Shown here in pieces: positions 24,388 to 35,675 of a stretch of DNA of 64,000 nucleotides (position 1 is its first letter; each line of letters begins with the position of its first letter). The notes under the pieces were generated by a model. It ran no database searches and was not told where the DNA came from. It worked only from the letters and a program-made list of their open reading frames with translations. Origin of the DNA: Cladopsammia gracilis (lineage: Eukaryota; Cnidaria; Anthozoa; Scleractinia; Dendrophylliidae); NCBI GenBank assembly GCA_022457155.1, contig JAJGOT010000318.1, positions 908,001-972,000 of the forward strand. Direction: 5' to 3'. Position numbers and translations under genes: made by a program.

Positions 24388-25025
24388 GGTCAGCATTAGA
24401 TGCCATCCACCAAAACCACCTCGTCCGAGAGAGACTGAGATCGAATTCCACAACTCGTGACCGATCGTGACCGAGGATTCTCGGACCTCGGAGAATATAT
24501 TTAATGACACCAGACACACGGAACCGATTTGTCAGTTCTGTTTGATTGACTTGGATGTCCTTGGATATGTCGCTTTCTTGATGCTTCTTTGGATAAACTG
24601 TATTGCCGAAAAAATAAATTATTCTTCTGTTTTGGTGGTAAGTATTAAAATAATGTAAAAATGTATACGCGTGTGTTGTTTCTTGTTGATTCAGATCTTA
24701 GGTGGTTTTGGTGGATGTCGTGGATGGGTATCCACCAAAACCACCTGGTCTTTAGTCTTCCTTTGTCTTCAGTGATCTGCTTTCAGTCAACAATTGCAAG
24801 TACAGCTATATTTCAATGGTTGTTATCGCTGTTATAATATTGAGAATTTCGTAACTATTTGTTTTCTTATTTTGCTGTATTGCGTCCAAAAATACAACCA
24901 GCTATTAATAAGTGGTTTTGGTGGATGGACATCCACCATCCACCAAAACCACCTTTTTGGTTTCTCCAACATTGCTTTACCTGCTTTCCTGCAACTATGT
25001 ATATTAATTTTGTTTCTATTAACTT
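24388..25025. repeat. Left long terminal inverted repeat of the MULE-like element
   Basis: Pairs with ~29,580-30,200 nearly throughout. It contains three copies of the motif CCACCAAAACCACC, two of them within short palindromes (24,704-24,750 and 24,911-24,955). Confidence 0.75.
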
Positions 25026-25279
25026 GATTTTATTTTCAACTGTGTAGCTACCAATAGGATAGGACAAATAAAGTCACAAGGTGCCGAGTGATCTTTATAA
25101 ACCTGTCTATCAAGATTTAATACAGACAATGGAAGTGCCAGTCACTGAACCAGGCTTGCTTTTTCAAGGAAACAAAAGTTTTTGTTCCCATAGTTTATGT
25201 TTTATCTGCATAAGCAAAGTGACAGTTTGAGCGATTATATAAAAATGATGTCTGACATGGAGTTGCTGCACCCAGGATA

Positions 25280-25748
25280 CAGTACTTACCCGCTTATAAG
25301 AACCCATTTTTTCAAATTTAGCCTAAACGGGTTCTTATGTAAATGGTACGTGCTTAGTGGAATTTTAGGCTACGCAGGTTCTTAAATAGGTTCTTATTTA
25401 ATAATGAGAAATATATTATACACCTGTGAATGGTAGAAAGGTGGCATGTATATTAATTTAATGCCAAAACAGGCCTGGCCTTTAGACAGTATGTGACCAT
25501 GAAAATTTACAAGGTTTTCAAACATTATTTATACCAAATTTAGAAGTGTACACATGTTCAAGTTCACTACTTTTGAGTCATGGTTTTTTGCATGAAGATT
25601 TTTTTAGGTTAATTTCTATAAGAACCTTTCTATAAGAACCTGTTTCAAATTTTAGGCTAAATAGGTTCTTATGTAAATGGGGTCTAAATTGATATTTTTA
25701 GGCTAACAGGTTCTTAAATTGCAGGTTCTTATAAGCGGGTAAGTACTG
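25280..25748. mobile_element. 469 bp MITE with TA target site
   Basis: The ends CAGTACTTACCCGCTTATAA and the complement at 25,729-25,748 are flanked by ATA and TAT, consistent with a TA duplication. Internal arms repeat GGTTCTTA in both orientations. No coding frame. TA duplication suggests a Tc1/mariner-type source. Confidence 0.65.
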
Positions 25749-26299
25749 TATGCAAACTGAATTAAGTTCAAGTAAAACTAATAATTCAACAGGCATTAAG
25801 GGTCATGACCATTTGCTGTCAATGGTGGATTGAAAAACCTAAGCATGGTTTTGTGAATTATTATTCTTGTAGTTTCATTTTTTATCTGATTTGTTAGACT
25901 TTTCACAGTCCCTATTTTCCTGTGTGTTTGTCAAGTTGGATTGTTCAGTTTGTTTAGTCGCCATCTTGAAAGTTTTTGTACTCTCTGCCCCCATCCCCTG
26001 AGTAGTTTTTGTACTCCCCCTAGTTTTTATTGGGCTGCAACATTCAAGGTGGGGACTAAATGAACTGAACACTCAAACTCGACAAGCGCACAGGACAATA
26101 GGGGACTGTTAACAGTCTGCAGTTGAACAGCCTTTTATGTATACCATATTAAGGCACTGCAAATAGAAAATGTTATTCTATTGCATTACAAATCAAAATA
26201 AAATACACCCAGTATATAAAACCTGGTAATAATTAAGATAACCATATTATTTATAATTTAATTACAGCCATTTATGTAAGGCCAATTTTAATATTCTTG

Positions 26300-26460
26300 C
26301 ATTTATGCAAAATAACTTTTAAAATAATCTTAAAATTAAAAATGCTTTAAAAAAATAATCTTAAAAAAAATAAAAAATCTAAAAAAAATAACCTTAAAAA
26401 ATATAAAAATTTAAAAAATAATCTCAAAAAAATAATCTTAAAATAATCTTTTACAAGGTA
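26300..26460. repeat. A-rich low-complexity tract
   Basis: Repeated AAAAAATAATCTTAAAA units over about 160 bases. No feature is seen in it; the flanks 25,750-26,630 are likewise empty. Confidence 0.7.
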
Positions 26461-26949
26461 CATTGCCAATCCAAAAACGTTTCACTTCTCCAACAAAGAA
26501 GTAGGAATGCCTGTATAATAGTCTTAAGGCTAATTTTGTAATGAGATTTTAACCCAGTGGGCAGGAAAAACTGTTTGTTGTCAGTATTAGTGGGAGTCTG
26601 TAATTAAGGTTATGGGTGAATTTTAGATAAAATGTATGGGCTTTCTTTCAGGAAGGACCAAGGAAACTGTCTGTAATAATAGTGGTCCATTTCAAGCAGG
26701 TGTCCATAAGCAGGGATTGATTGTATACCAGACTCTGACCTCGCCACATTGGACTAAAATAATGTGCATGAATGGTCATTTTTCTGAATCACTATTATTA
26801 AAATGCAGAATAAACTCTGACTATACTGCCATCTTACCTGGCATTTTTGCCAGAGGAGTGATAAGAGAAAACTGGAACATATTCCGTGTGAGGGGTTGCG
26901 TGCAGTCTTTAGAGATGGTAAATCCACATACAGGTGTATGAGCAACTGT

Positions 26950-27804
26950 TTAACAAGGCTAAATTAACTACACTGTATGAAAGGAGGCATTCCAAGACAT
27001 AGCATGTATGATGTACAAAGTCAAGCATGGCCTGTGCCCTCAGAACGTCAAGGATTTGTTCTTAGAGAATAGCACTGGTTACAACTTTAGAGGGGCTGAT
27101 TTTCACATACTCAGATTTTATTTGGTAACCTACGGGAAGCACTCATTGAGATATCTAGGACAAAAATTATGGAATAGTCTGCCGAGCAAACTAAGAAATC
27201 TGCCATTGCTGCAATCATTTAAACGACGGATTGTCTTGTCAATCTTTCACCTACATGTAAGTTGGAGTTTGAATGTGAGATCTACGTATTATGTAGCACC
27301 TGACACACAAGCTGACCTAATTGTTTTATTTTTATTGAACATTCTAGTTGATCTTGCAACTCTTTCAAATTGAGCCAAAGAAGCTCCATTGTATACCAAG
27401 AGCTATTGTAGCAAGCAAATGACCGCATAACTAAATATTCTAAACAGCTCTGGAAAGCATAAATATATTCCTCCTGTCGTTATCACAGCTAGAGATTTTT
27501 TCTTAAGGTCACAAAAACGACAACATTTAGAACAACAGGCCTGTTATATCTTTATTTGATCGGAAAGGAAAAATCTTTCAGGCACGTACTTGAAGTTACA
27601 TGGGGTAGACTTAATAATAATAACTAGCAGTAATCGGAGATTATGGGACGCGTTCGAAGGAACTTCCGGCGGAAATGAGCTCCTGAAAAAGACAATAGGG
27701 GCCACCATTCGGAAGACCGTCTACCAAAAAATCTCAAATTTTACTGCATGTAAACCACAGGACAACCAACACAAACCAAATTAGAATTGCGTTCTTCGAA
27801 CGCG

Positions 27805-27842
<38 letters not shown>
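26950..27842 (+). pseudogene. LINE reverse-transcriptase C-terminal fragment with ATA tail
   Basis: MMYKVKHGLCPQNVKDLF, followed by KLWNSLPSKLRNLPLLQSFK, is the conserved C-terminal end of ORF2 in many CR1/L2/RTE-like non-LTR elements of invertebrates. The stop is at 27,373. The 3' sequence ends in an (ATA)n tract at 27,806-27,842, a usual LINE terminus. A related, more decayed copy lies on the minus strand at 34,690-35,010. The rest of the LINE is missing. Confidence 0.6.
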
Positions 27843-28011
27843 TTTATTTCACACAGAATTCAGAAAGTTTACACTTATTTACACTGAAGCTGTGCTAAAG
27901 CTGGGCTAAAGCTGGGCTAAAATGCTTCTAGCGACGAGAAGGATTTGTGATAGGCCTGTCCAACCTCGTCAAATCATCCTCAGTAGTTCGGTTCTGTGAA
28001 TTCGGAATTCG

Positions 28012-28112
28012 ATCTCAGTCTCTCCCAGTCAAGGTGGTTTTGGTGGATGGAATTTAAGGTCAGCATTAGATTCCATCCACCAAAACCACCTTGACCGGGA
28101 GAGACTGAGATT
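28012..28112. repeat. Head-to-head MULE termini palindrome
   Basis: CTCAGTCTCTCCCAGTCAAG through TGGATGGAATT is followed by TAA and then by GGTCAGCATTAGATTCC, the same terminus as at 24,388 but in opposite order. Two element ends therefore abut. This suggests two adjacent or nested elements, or a rearranged copy. Confidence 0.6.
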
Positions 28113-28610
28113 GACTGCCTTCAGAAATCTATAAAATAAAAGTTGTATTGTATGGATCCATACCATATTTTTGTGGGGGTGTGATGATGTAGTGGCTAGC
28201 ATGGTGGTTTTCAGATCTGAAAATTTGGGGGTGACTGTATTGCTGTCTATCATATTAAAACTGTACTTCTTATATCATATTTAGTTTTAAGCATATAGGT
28301 GTAAATTTGGGATATGATGGGCCTGGAGTATGATGGGAATGAGGATATGATGGGAATGGGGATATGGAGGAGACATAAACCTGTATAAACCAGACATAAA
28401 AGCAATAAAACCATAACATGTTGTAACAGGAAATGAAAACAAATTTAGAATAATTTTCAGTAAATTTATTAATAAATAGTTATTACAACTTATGGCATTT
28501 TGACTCTTGTGTGGTTTTGTTTATCGAAGCAATTCAACCACTTGGTCCACTGTGCATTTGAAGGACTTGAGTTAAGACTTTAAGTAAAGTCGCACATGAG
28601 CCAGATGGCC

Positions 28611-28875
28611 CACATGGCCGGAGCTTAACCCGGTTTCTGTAGCATGAAGCGACTAGGAATATTGCTATTCCCCCCTGGATGGGATGCTAGTCCATCGCAG
28701 GGTTACCCCCAGCATTTTGTCGCCGGTACCCATTTATACACCTGGGTGGAGAGAGACAGTGTGGAGTAAAGTTTCTTGTCTAAGGAAACAACACGATGAC
28801 AGAGACCAGGATTCGAACCACCGACCTTCAGGTTGAACCACTAACCGCTAACCACTAGGCCACCGTGTCTCCACA
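28611..28875 (-). mobile_element. tRNA-derived SINE
   Basis: Read on the minus strand it begins with a tRNA-like head: GGTGGCCTAGTGGTTAGCGG (A box region) and GGTGGTTCGAATCC (B box). A central domain follows that contains GTTTCCTTAGACAAGAAAC and CTAGCATCCCATCCAGGGG. Overall length of ~265 bp and the pol III boxes fit a SINE. The tail is not clearly defined. Confidence 0.65.
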
Positions 28876-29579
28876 AGTTAAGACTTCAATAGTTGTTAAT
28901 TACTATCACAACCAAGACTCAGCTGGGCTATATAAAGATTTACTGCAATATACAAAACCACTGCTACTGAGCAACCCAGAAACCGGGAGTGGTGGGTGGG
29001 TTGACTCACTTACAAGGACGACAAAGGATGAACTGTTAACTACAAGATACTACTAACAGTTCTTCAACTTAATGTCCACATAGCAGGTAAGAAAACTTCC
29101 TTGGGCTAGGGTTACAGATACTTATAATTAATACTTTTTATGTCAATCACCAAAACCCTCCAGTTTAATACTGTTACAATCCAGTAATATGTTTAATGGT
29201 GGGTTAACACTGTAAGTAATGTCATGAACAATTATGGCAGTATCAAATGAAGAAATTAAAATTATAAATTATGCTTCGTGACTGCACCAATACTGAGCAA
29301 GGCTGTGTTCTTGGAAGAATCATAGAGAGCCCAAAGGCTCCCAGCCATGAAATCTGGGGTGCCCTGATCTTATTGGTACTCTGTAGTTATGTTTTCAATT
29401 TTTTATTTAAGACATCATCTGTTTAAAATTTCAAGACCCCCCCCCCCCCTCCATAACAGAAAAATTTCTCCAGGACCCCACCCCCCCTCCTTTTGCAGTG
29501 ACTAAAATTTCAGGTACCCCCATTTTCTCACCCATCCCCCCCCCCTCCCATAAATAATGAACGGTCTCTAACTGAGTTA

Positions 29580-30200
29580 ATAGAAACAAAATTAATATAC
29601 ATAGTTGCAGGAAAGCAGGTTAAGCACTCAGTTTTGGAGAAACCGAAAAGGTGGTTTTGGTGGATGGTGGATGTCCATCCACCAAAACCACTTATTTATA
29701 GGTGGTTGTATTTTTGGACGCAATACAGCAAAATAAGAAACAAATAGTTACGAAATTCTCAATATTATAACAGCGATAACAACCATTGAAATATAGCTGT
29801 ACTTGCAATTGTGGACTGAAAGCAGATCACTGAAGACAAAGGAAGACTAAAGACCAGGTGGTTTTGGTGGATACCCATCCACGACATCCACCAAAACCAC
29901 CTAAGATCTGAATCAACAAGAAACAACACACGCGTATACATTTTTACATTATTTTAATACTTACCACCAAAACAGAAGAATAATTTATTTTTTCGGCAAT
30001 ACAGTTTATCCAAAGAAGCATCAAGAAAGCGACATATCCAAGGACATCCAAGTCAATCAAACAGAACTGACAAATCGGTTCCGTGTGTCTGGTGCTCCGA
30101 GGTCCGAGAATCCTCGGTCACGATCGGTCACGAGTTGTGGAATTCGATCTCAGTCTCTCTCGGACGAGGTGGTTTTGGTGGATGGAATCTAATGCTGACC
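29580..30200. repeat. Right long terminal inverted repeat of the MULE-like element
   Basis: Reverse complement of 24,388-~25,025, including the three CCACCAAAACCACC palindromic motifs. C-rich low-complexity tracts at 29,438-29,560 lie just inside it. Confidence 0.75.
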
Positions 30201-30655
30201 ACTAATGTAAGTAGGGTTTTAGGAGACGCTGTCGTGACACTTAAGTAACGCTCTTTTACCGGAAGTGAGAGTAGCCGGAAGTCACTAAACAGGAAGTGTA
30301 GTGGCAAAGCTATGAACCGGAAGTGCAGAATTTAAAATATGCGTGCATACATTTGCATGCAAAATCGTGACACAAAAAATAATAAAAATAATAACAAGAA
30401 AAACGGAGCCGAAACCTTACCTCATGCCGCTACGCGCATGAGTAAATATACATTAATCGTTCAAAACAATTTTCTTAGTTTTTCACTTTAGTTACGGTAA
30501 ATGGCTATAATTATATATGGCTTTCAAGCAATCAGAGCGGGCATAGTAAATACTTAAAGTTATTATATTATTTGTAAAAGGAGATGAAAAATATTTATGT
30601 AAAAACACACATGTTTAAATACTTATTTACTGATGTAATGTGTTTCCTTTTTCAG

Positions 30656-30706
30656 CAATCCGATGAACGTCAATCACTCCAGGAACAATTGGATCGTTTT
30701 TGGCAG
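30656..30706 (+). CDS. 17-residue coiled-coil mini-exon (array copy)
   Basis: TTTTTCAG acceptor, 51 open bases, GTAGGA donor. It encodes QSDERQSLQEQLDRFWQ, one of the best-preserved copies. The repeat unit around it resumes at about 30,460, immediately after the MULE-like insertion and its flanks, and runs to a disrupted acceptor at 31,343. Confidence 0.55.
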
Positions 30707-31359
30707 GTAGGACTTCATGTAGACAATATTGTATGTTCCCACAGTTGAACTAGAACTTCATTTCTACACATAATCCTTGGAACTCGTTATACCTTTTCCT
30801 ACAAATGATATCTTTTCTAAGGAAGGGTAGCTTGTCAACCTTTGCTATATGACATTTCCATGAATCTTAAATAAAACAGCTAAACAGTCAATTATTGTTT
30901 GTTTCACAGTGCAACAAAATTAGTTAAAGTATATTTATGACATTTAAGCGTTACATTTTTTGAGGCAAACGATGTTTGATTATGTGGCCAGGCCTTTAGT
31001 GTTGTCGGACAACTGCTACAATTTATGGGAAAAGAAAATGGATAGAAAATGGTAACATAAGTGGAAGTTTGGGAGAATAAGAAACAGTCGTGAAAACGGG
31101 TTCAAAGATGAGTGTTTCCAAATTTATTTTGAGTTCTCCCAATCTTTTACTAGCGGAAACACTGACTGCAATATATCAAATGCTGCTGCCGGCCTCAGTA
31201 ACTATCTAATACATATGGCTTTCAAGTTATCAGAGCGGGCGTAGTATTGCTTATTATATTTTTTGTAAAAGGAGATGAAAAATATTTATGTAAAAACACA
31301 CGTTTAATACTTATTTACTGATGGGAAGTGTTTCTTTTTTTAGCGATACAATGCAGGTC

Positions 31360-33650
31360 CTACATTCGTGGAAGAGATTTTGGCTTCACTAAACAACTGA
31401 CGGTAAATGTATACCATTGGGTTGATTTTGCAGGTGTCGGCCGAGCACCGGGACTATTGACAGCAAATAATGCTACAACATTGTAATTTCGCGCAATTTC
31501 GAGCACTGTAAAGTTAATCTGCATTCGCCTGGCGCGACAGCGAATTGCACCGTACCGTAGAACATCGCGAAGAACGACGTCGGTATTTAGGTGAAAGCTT
31601 CCCAAATCAGGCAGAGAACCACAGCAAAATCAAGATAGAACATTCAAAACATACCAGAACGGTAGCGGGGAAAATCCGATAACTTCTTCCTTGATTCCAA
31701 AGAGACCCAACAACTTACTTGGTCCGGAGAAGAACCTTCGTCCAATTTTTCCACTGCATATACTTTTAGTAGGCATTGAAATATTCTTGGCTTTCACAGG
31801 ACGTCATAAAAATTTAAAAATCTAAAGAAAACGTCCTACAAAGCTGTTTCTAACATGGTATGTGGATACAAGTGTTATAATCTTTCACAAAAAGTTTCAG
31901 GTGTTAACGATGTTTTGCTTCCGATTTACAAAGGTTTTAAATGTGTCACGCAATGCGTCACGCTATTTCAGATAAGCCGCGAAAATAAACAAAATTGAAT
32001 CAGCTGAAAGTTATTGTTTGCATTATAAGTGCTTATAAGCCGAGTTAATTGAGCTTATAGCAAATACAATATTTTTGGATGTGATTTTTGGTGTAATTTA
32101 GACTTTGAATTTTTGGCCGCCATCTTTGTGCCCCTCTCAGGGATACAAAGATGGCCGCTCCATACATTTCTTGCTAAAAATATCTAATACTCGTTCACCT
32201 ATAACTCTTGAACGAAATGCTTTTGCGCTTCAAAATTTGGCCAAGATGTGTAGTTTTAAACTCTTTACAATTCCATAAACATTTTGGATTCGAAATCTAT
32301 TTTTTAATGCTTCTGAATTTTGACATGACGTAAGTGAAAGCCAACAATTGAGCCGTACGATTTCAAAATCGGGAAAATATCCGAAACTAAATCAAGACGA
32401 ATAGATTATTCGCATGTGACATTTCGGAACCCCAGTTTTTTTTCCACGCGCTGGGAATGCTGGATACTATTGTGACGTTTCAAGATGGCGCAGATTTGGT
32501 ACCGACACTTTTCTCGATTCGTTCCGCCTAGACGACAAGATTAGGAAGCGTCTCCTTCGTCGACGCAATAAAACTAGTAGTAATCATAGATTATAGTGCG
32601 TCTCCTTATCCCGTGGCACCTCGTCTTGACCTAGTACCTCAGTTTCATGAATTAATTCAGCCACTGTTTAAAAGGGCTATGTCCCGAGATATGTCACGCA
32701 GGCAAAAACGTCGGGCCGACATCAAACAAATTCACGCTATCGCCGTGGGATCAGGCAAAATCCTGCCGTGCTGTGTACTCCGAAAGGTCTCAGATTTTTC
32801 CGACATATAAATAGTATATTTGTCTTGATTTCATTTTGGTTATTTCTCCGATTCTGAAATCATACTCCTCAGTACATGTACTAATACCGGAATCGGAAAT
32901 GAGAAATTTCTGAGAAAGCCTGAAAAAGTGCTCCCGTGATAAACTTGGACACCGCGTTAATGGAGCATGAAATCGACGATTAAGTCACGCAACATTCAAC
33001 ATGAATTTCGCAGGATTTTTCGGATAAAATTACAATTACCAGTTGCAAGTAAGACACAAGACTGTTGAATATAATTCCTTTATTAGCTAGACAAATTTAG
33101 TCACAAAACTGCGAAATCTTTAGTCGCAAATGCGCCCGATGCAGGCGCAATTTCGAGCACTGTAAAGTTAATCTGCGTTCGCCTGGCGCGGCCGGTCAGT
33201 GAATTATTGCTACAAGACATACAGCGAATTGCACCGTACCGTAGAACATCGGGTAGAACGACGTCGGTATTTAGGTGAAAGCTTCCCAAATCAGGCAGAG
33301 AACCACAGCAAAATCAAGATAGAACATTCAAAACATACCAGTAGTAGTAGGCATTGAAATATTGAGCCGTACGATTCCAAAATCGGGAAAATATCCGAAA
33401 CTAAATCAAGACAAATGGATTATTTACAACCCCAGCTCCCCAGGATGATGCCTGATTTCCACGAGCTGGGAATGCTGGATACTATTGTGACGTTTCAAGA
33501 TGGCGCAGATTTGGTACGGACACTTCTGGATTCGTTCCGCCTAGCCGACAAGATTAGGAAGCGTCTCCTTCGTCGACGCAATTATACTGTTATTTACAAT
33601 AAAATGATATGGCTATTTTCAATAAGATGATACGGTTATTTACAATAACT
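31360..33650. repeat. Repeat copy followed by an internally deleted direct copy
   Basis: 31,488-31,656 recurs at 33,146-33,341, and 32,345-32,575 recurs at 33,362-33,580, in the same order and strand but with the intervening ~690 bases absent from the second copy. Short frames inside (ELGMLDTIVTFQDGADL on plus, LGSFHLNTDVVL on minus) are conserved between copies and may be remnants of a mobile-element protein. I do not recognise it. The stretch 33,650-34,070 shows nothing else. Confidence 0.55.
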
Positions 33651-34074
33651 AGAATGTTCAATAAAATAAAACAGTTAGGTCAGTTTGTGTCAGGTGCATC
33701 GGCGTACGGGAAAAATTTTGGCGGGGGGGGCTGAACTTAATTTGCCCGAATGAAGCTCATGACGTCATCTTCATTCGTCATGATGATATGATTCTAGTAC
33801 CTGTAGTACACGCTGACATTTCACTTTTCGACCGCTGTGAACGATCCGAGAATGAACTTCTACATCTCTCATTCTTCGCTCTTCACACGGTACCGATAAG
33901 ATATTTTACGAGACTTCGACGAAGACATACTTTAATCGACCAGATACCAACCACACATACTGTCGTAATAAGCAAGATGGTCGCCAAATGTTATACTTAG
34001 TTTCAGTCCCTGCGCGGTCTACATTATCATTCCCGCCCTTGGCGGACCACAACGCAAATTTGTCGTTTTATGAC

Positions 34075-34430
34075 CCTATTTACATGAAAAGAGGATGATC
34101 CTAGTGCTATTATGATTCTAGAAGGTTCATTTGGTTTACATGGGTAAATGCGGGTTCCAGGATCAACTTTTCATTTGGTTTACAGGATGGCCCCATTACC
34201 TTTGAGTTCGGCGCGGTTGCAAAGCAAGACGGCGGGCGACAATAACAAAAGAGAAGATAACCCTGGGGCTCCTGAGGCTGTTTACATGGAGCAAGGATGA
34301 TCCTAGCGCTAGGATGATCTTAGCGCTAGGGCCAAATGCAACCCTTCTCATGTAAACTGAAAGTAGAGAACACGTCGCGCTCGGATGATCCTAGCACTAG
34401 GATCATCCCCTTTCCATGTAAATAGGGCCT
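34075..34430. mobile_element. MITE with CCTATTTACATG termini
   Basis: The left end CCTATTTACATGAAAAGAGG is complementary to the right end CCATGTAAATAGGG, with repeated GATGATCCTAGCGCTAGGAT palindromes inside. No coding capacity. Confidence 0.6.
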
Positions 34431-34689
34431 GCTCACGCGGTTAGCATCTAATGGAGCTATCACATCAATGACATGATCGCTGTAGTATAGAGCTCTGTTA
34501 GAAAGTTAAGTGAGTAATGTGAGTTACGAAATAAGAACAATTAATTTAAGACATTGAATCACAAAATAATTCAGTAATTTTTCTGTGTCTGTGGTGCCCG
34601 AATAGTCGACCAGTTTTGCCCGAATAATACTATATTTTTTACGACTGGGGGGGCTGCAGCCCCCCCAGCCCCTACCCCTCGTACACCTA

Positions 34690-35010
34690 TGGTCAGGTGC
34701 TACATAATACGCAGCTCTCACATTCAAACGCTAACTTAGGCGAAAGATTGACACGACGGATCTGTCGTTTAAATGATTGCAACGATGGCAGATTTCTTAG
34801 ATTGCTCGACAGTCTATTCCATAATTTATATTAATTTATATTAATCATGTTCGAAGAATGCAATCCTAATTTCGTATTGGTTGTCCTGTGGTTTATGTGC
34901 AGTAAAATTTGAGATTTTTTGGTGGTCGGTCTTCCAAATGGCCGCCCCTATTGGTTTTTTTCAGGGGCTCATTTCCGCCGAACGCGTCTCCATAATCCGT
35001 GATTACTGCT
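34690..35010 (-). pseudogene. Decayed LINE 3' fragment
   Basis: On the minus strand this resembles the plus-strand LINE 3' region at 27,170-27,790, including the block CTGAAAAA(A)(G/C)ACAATAGGGG (interrupted form) and the segment encoding an AAYYVAPD-like peptide. Two alignable parts are in rearranged order. It is non-coding now. Confidence 0.5.
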
Positions 35011-35019
35011 AGTATAATA

Positions 35020-35373
35020 TATAAATGAATGTATGTAACAACTTAGTTCAACCACATTTTGATTACTGTAATGTTGTTTGGGGGCAAATGCGGCATCGGT
35101 CTTTTTGAAAAGCTGCAGAAGCTCCAAAATCGTGCAGCCCGTATTTACAGAAAGCGTTGTAATGTCGATGATTTGTTCCGGGCACTGGGTTTGCGAAAAC
35201 TAAAACACTAAAGATTAGTGTCGACATCTGTTATGATGTACAAAACGGTACATGGGATGACTTCTTAGTATCTGAGATCTAGACTTGTGTCTCGAGACGA
35301 CATCACACACAGCGCCGTACCAATTATTTAAAAACGTTTCTCTTATAGTGGAGCTGGGTTATGGAACAGCCTA
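35020..35373 (+). pseudogene. LINE RT C-terminal fragment, left half of the insertion target
   Basis: Frame remnants such as NNLVQPHFDYCNVVWGQ and then GAGLWNSL correspond to the conserved C-terminal region of non-LTR reverse transcriptases. The frame is broken by several stops and shifts. The segment stops exactly at the 5 bp duplication GCCTA, and its continuation is found beyond the virus-like element at 53,470. Confidence 0.65.
35369..35373. repeat. Target-site duplication, left (GCCTA)
   Basis: GCCTA directly abuts the element's first bases AGTAGTAGG, and the same five bases follow the right end at 53,470-53,474. Confidence 0.8.
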
Positions 35374-35665
35374 AGTAGTAGGTAGGGAGTCAGTCAAATT
35401 ACGTTTTCTGAAGACCCAAAATAAGCCGCCAAACGCCCGAGTTACCACCCCGCAGGACTCATTGCATTCGCCCTGCGGGGTGGTAACTCGGGCGTTTGGC
35501 GGCTTATTTTGGGTCTTCAGAAAACGTGAATTTGACTGACTCCCTACCTACTACTCCGGGGCATTTATATTTTTAAGCTGTTACAGACCCTAATAAACCG
35601 TTATTTGAACAACTGGTGCCGCGTTATTACCAATTGAACAAATGTGTCCCCTGTGTATCTAAAAC
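35374..35665. repeat. Left terminal inverted repeat with 182 bp hairpin
   Basis: The outer 182 bases are self-complementary: arm 35,374-35,456, loop 35,457-35,471, arm 35,472-35,555. One base is unpaired (AAATTACG in the outer arm, AAATTCACG inner). The inverted repeat shared with the right end continues inward to about 35,665 with decreasing identity and stops just before the polymerase start. Confidence 0.9.
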
Positions 35666-35675
35666 CCATATATAT

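Larger units (their letters stand above)
24388..30200. mobile_element. 5.8 kb MULE-like element, long TIRs, 9 bp target duplication
   Basis: The left ~640 bp (24,388-~25,025) is the reverse complement of the right ~620 bp (~29,580-30,200), starting GGTCAGCATTAGA. ACTAATGTA is duplicated on both sides (24,379-24,387 and 30,201-30,209). A 9 bp duplication with long inverted repeats is the signature of Mutator-like elements. No transposase frame is present. The interior is occupied by a LINE fragment, a SINE, a TA-flanked MITE and low-complexity DNA, so it is a non-autonomous or eroded copy. A second pair of termini lies head-to-head near 28,060. Confidence 0.75.
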
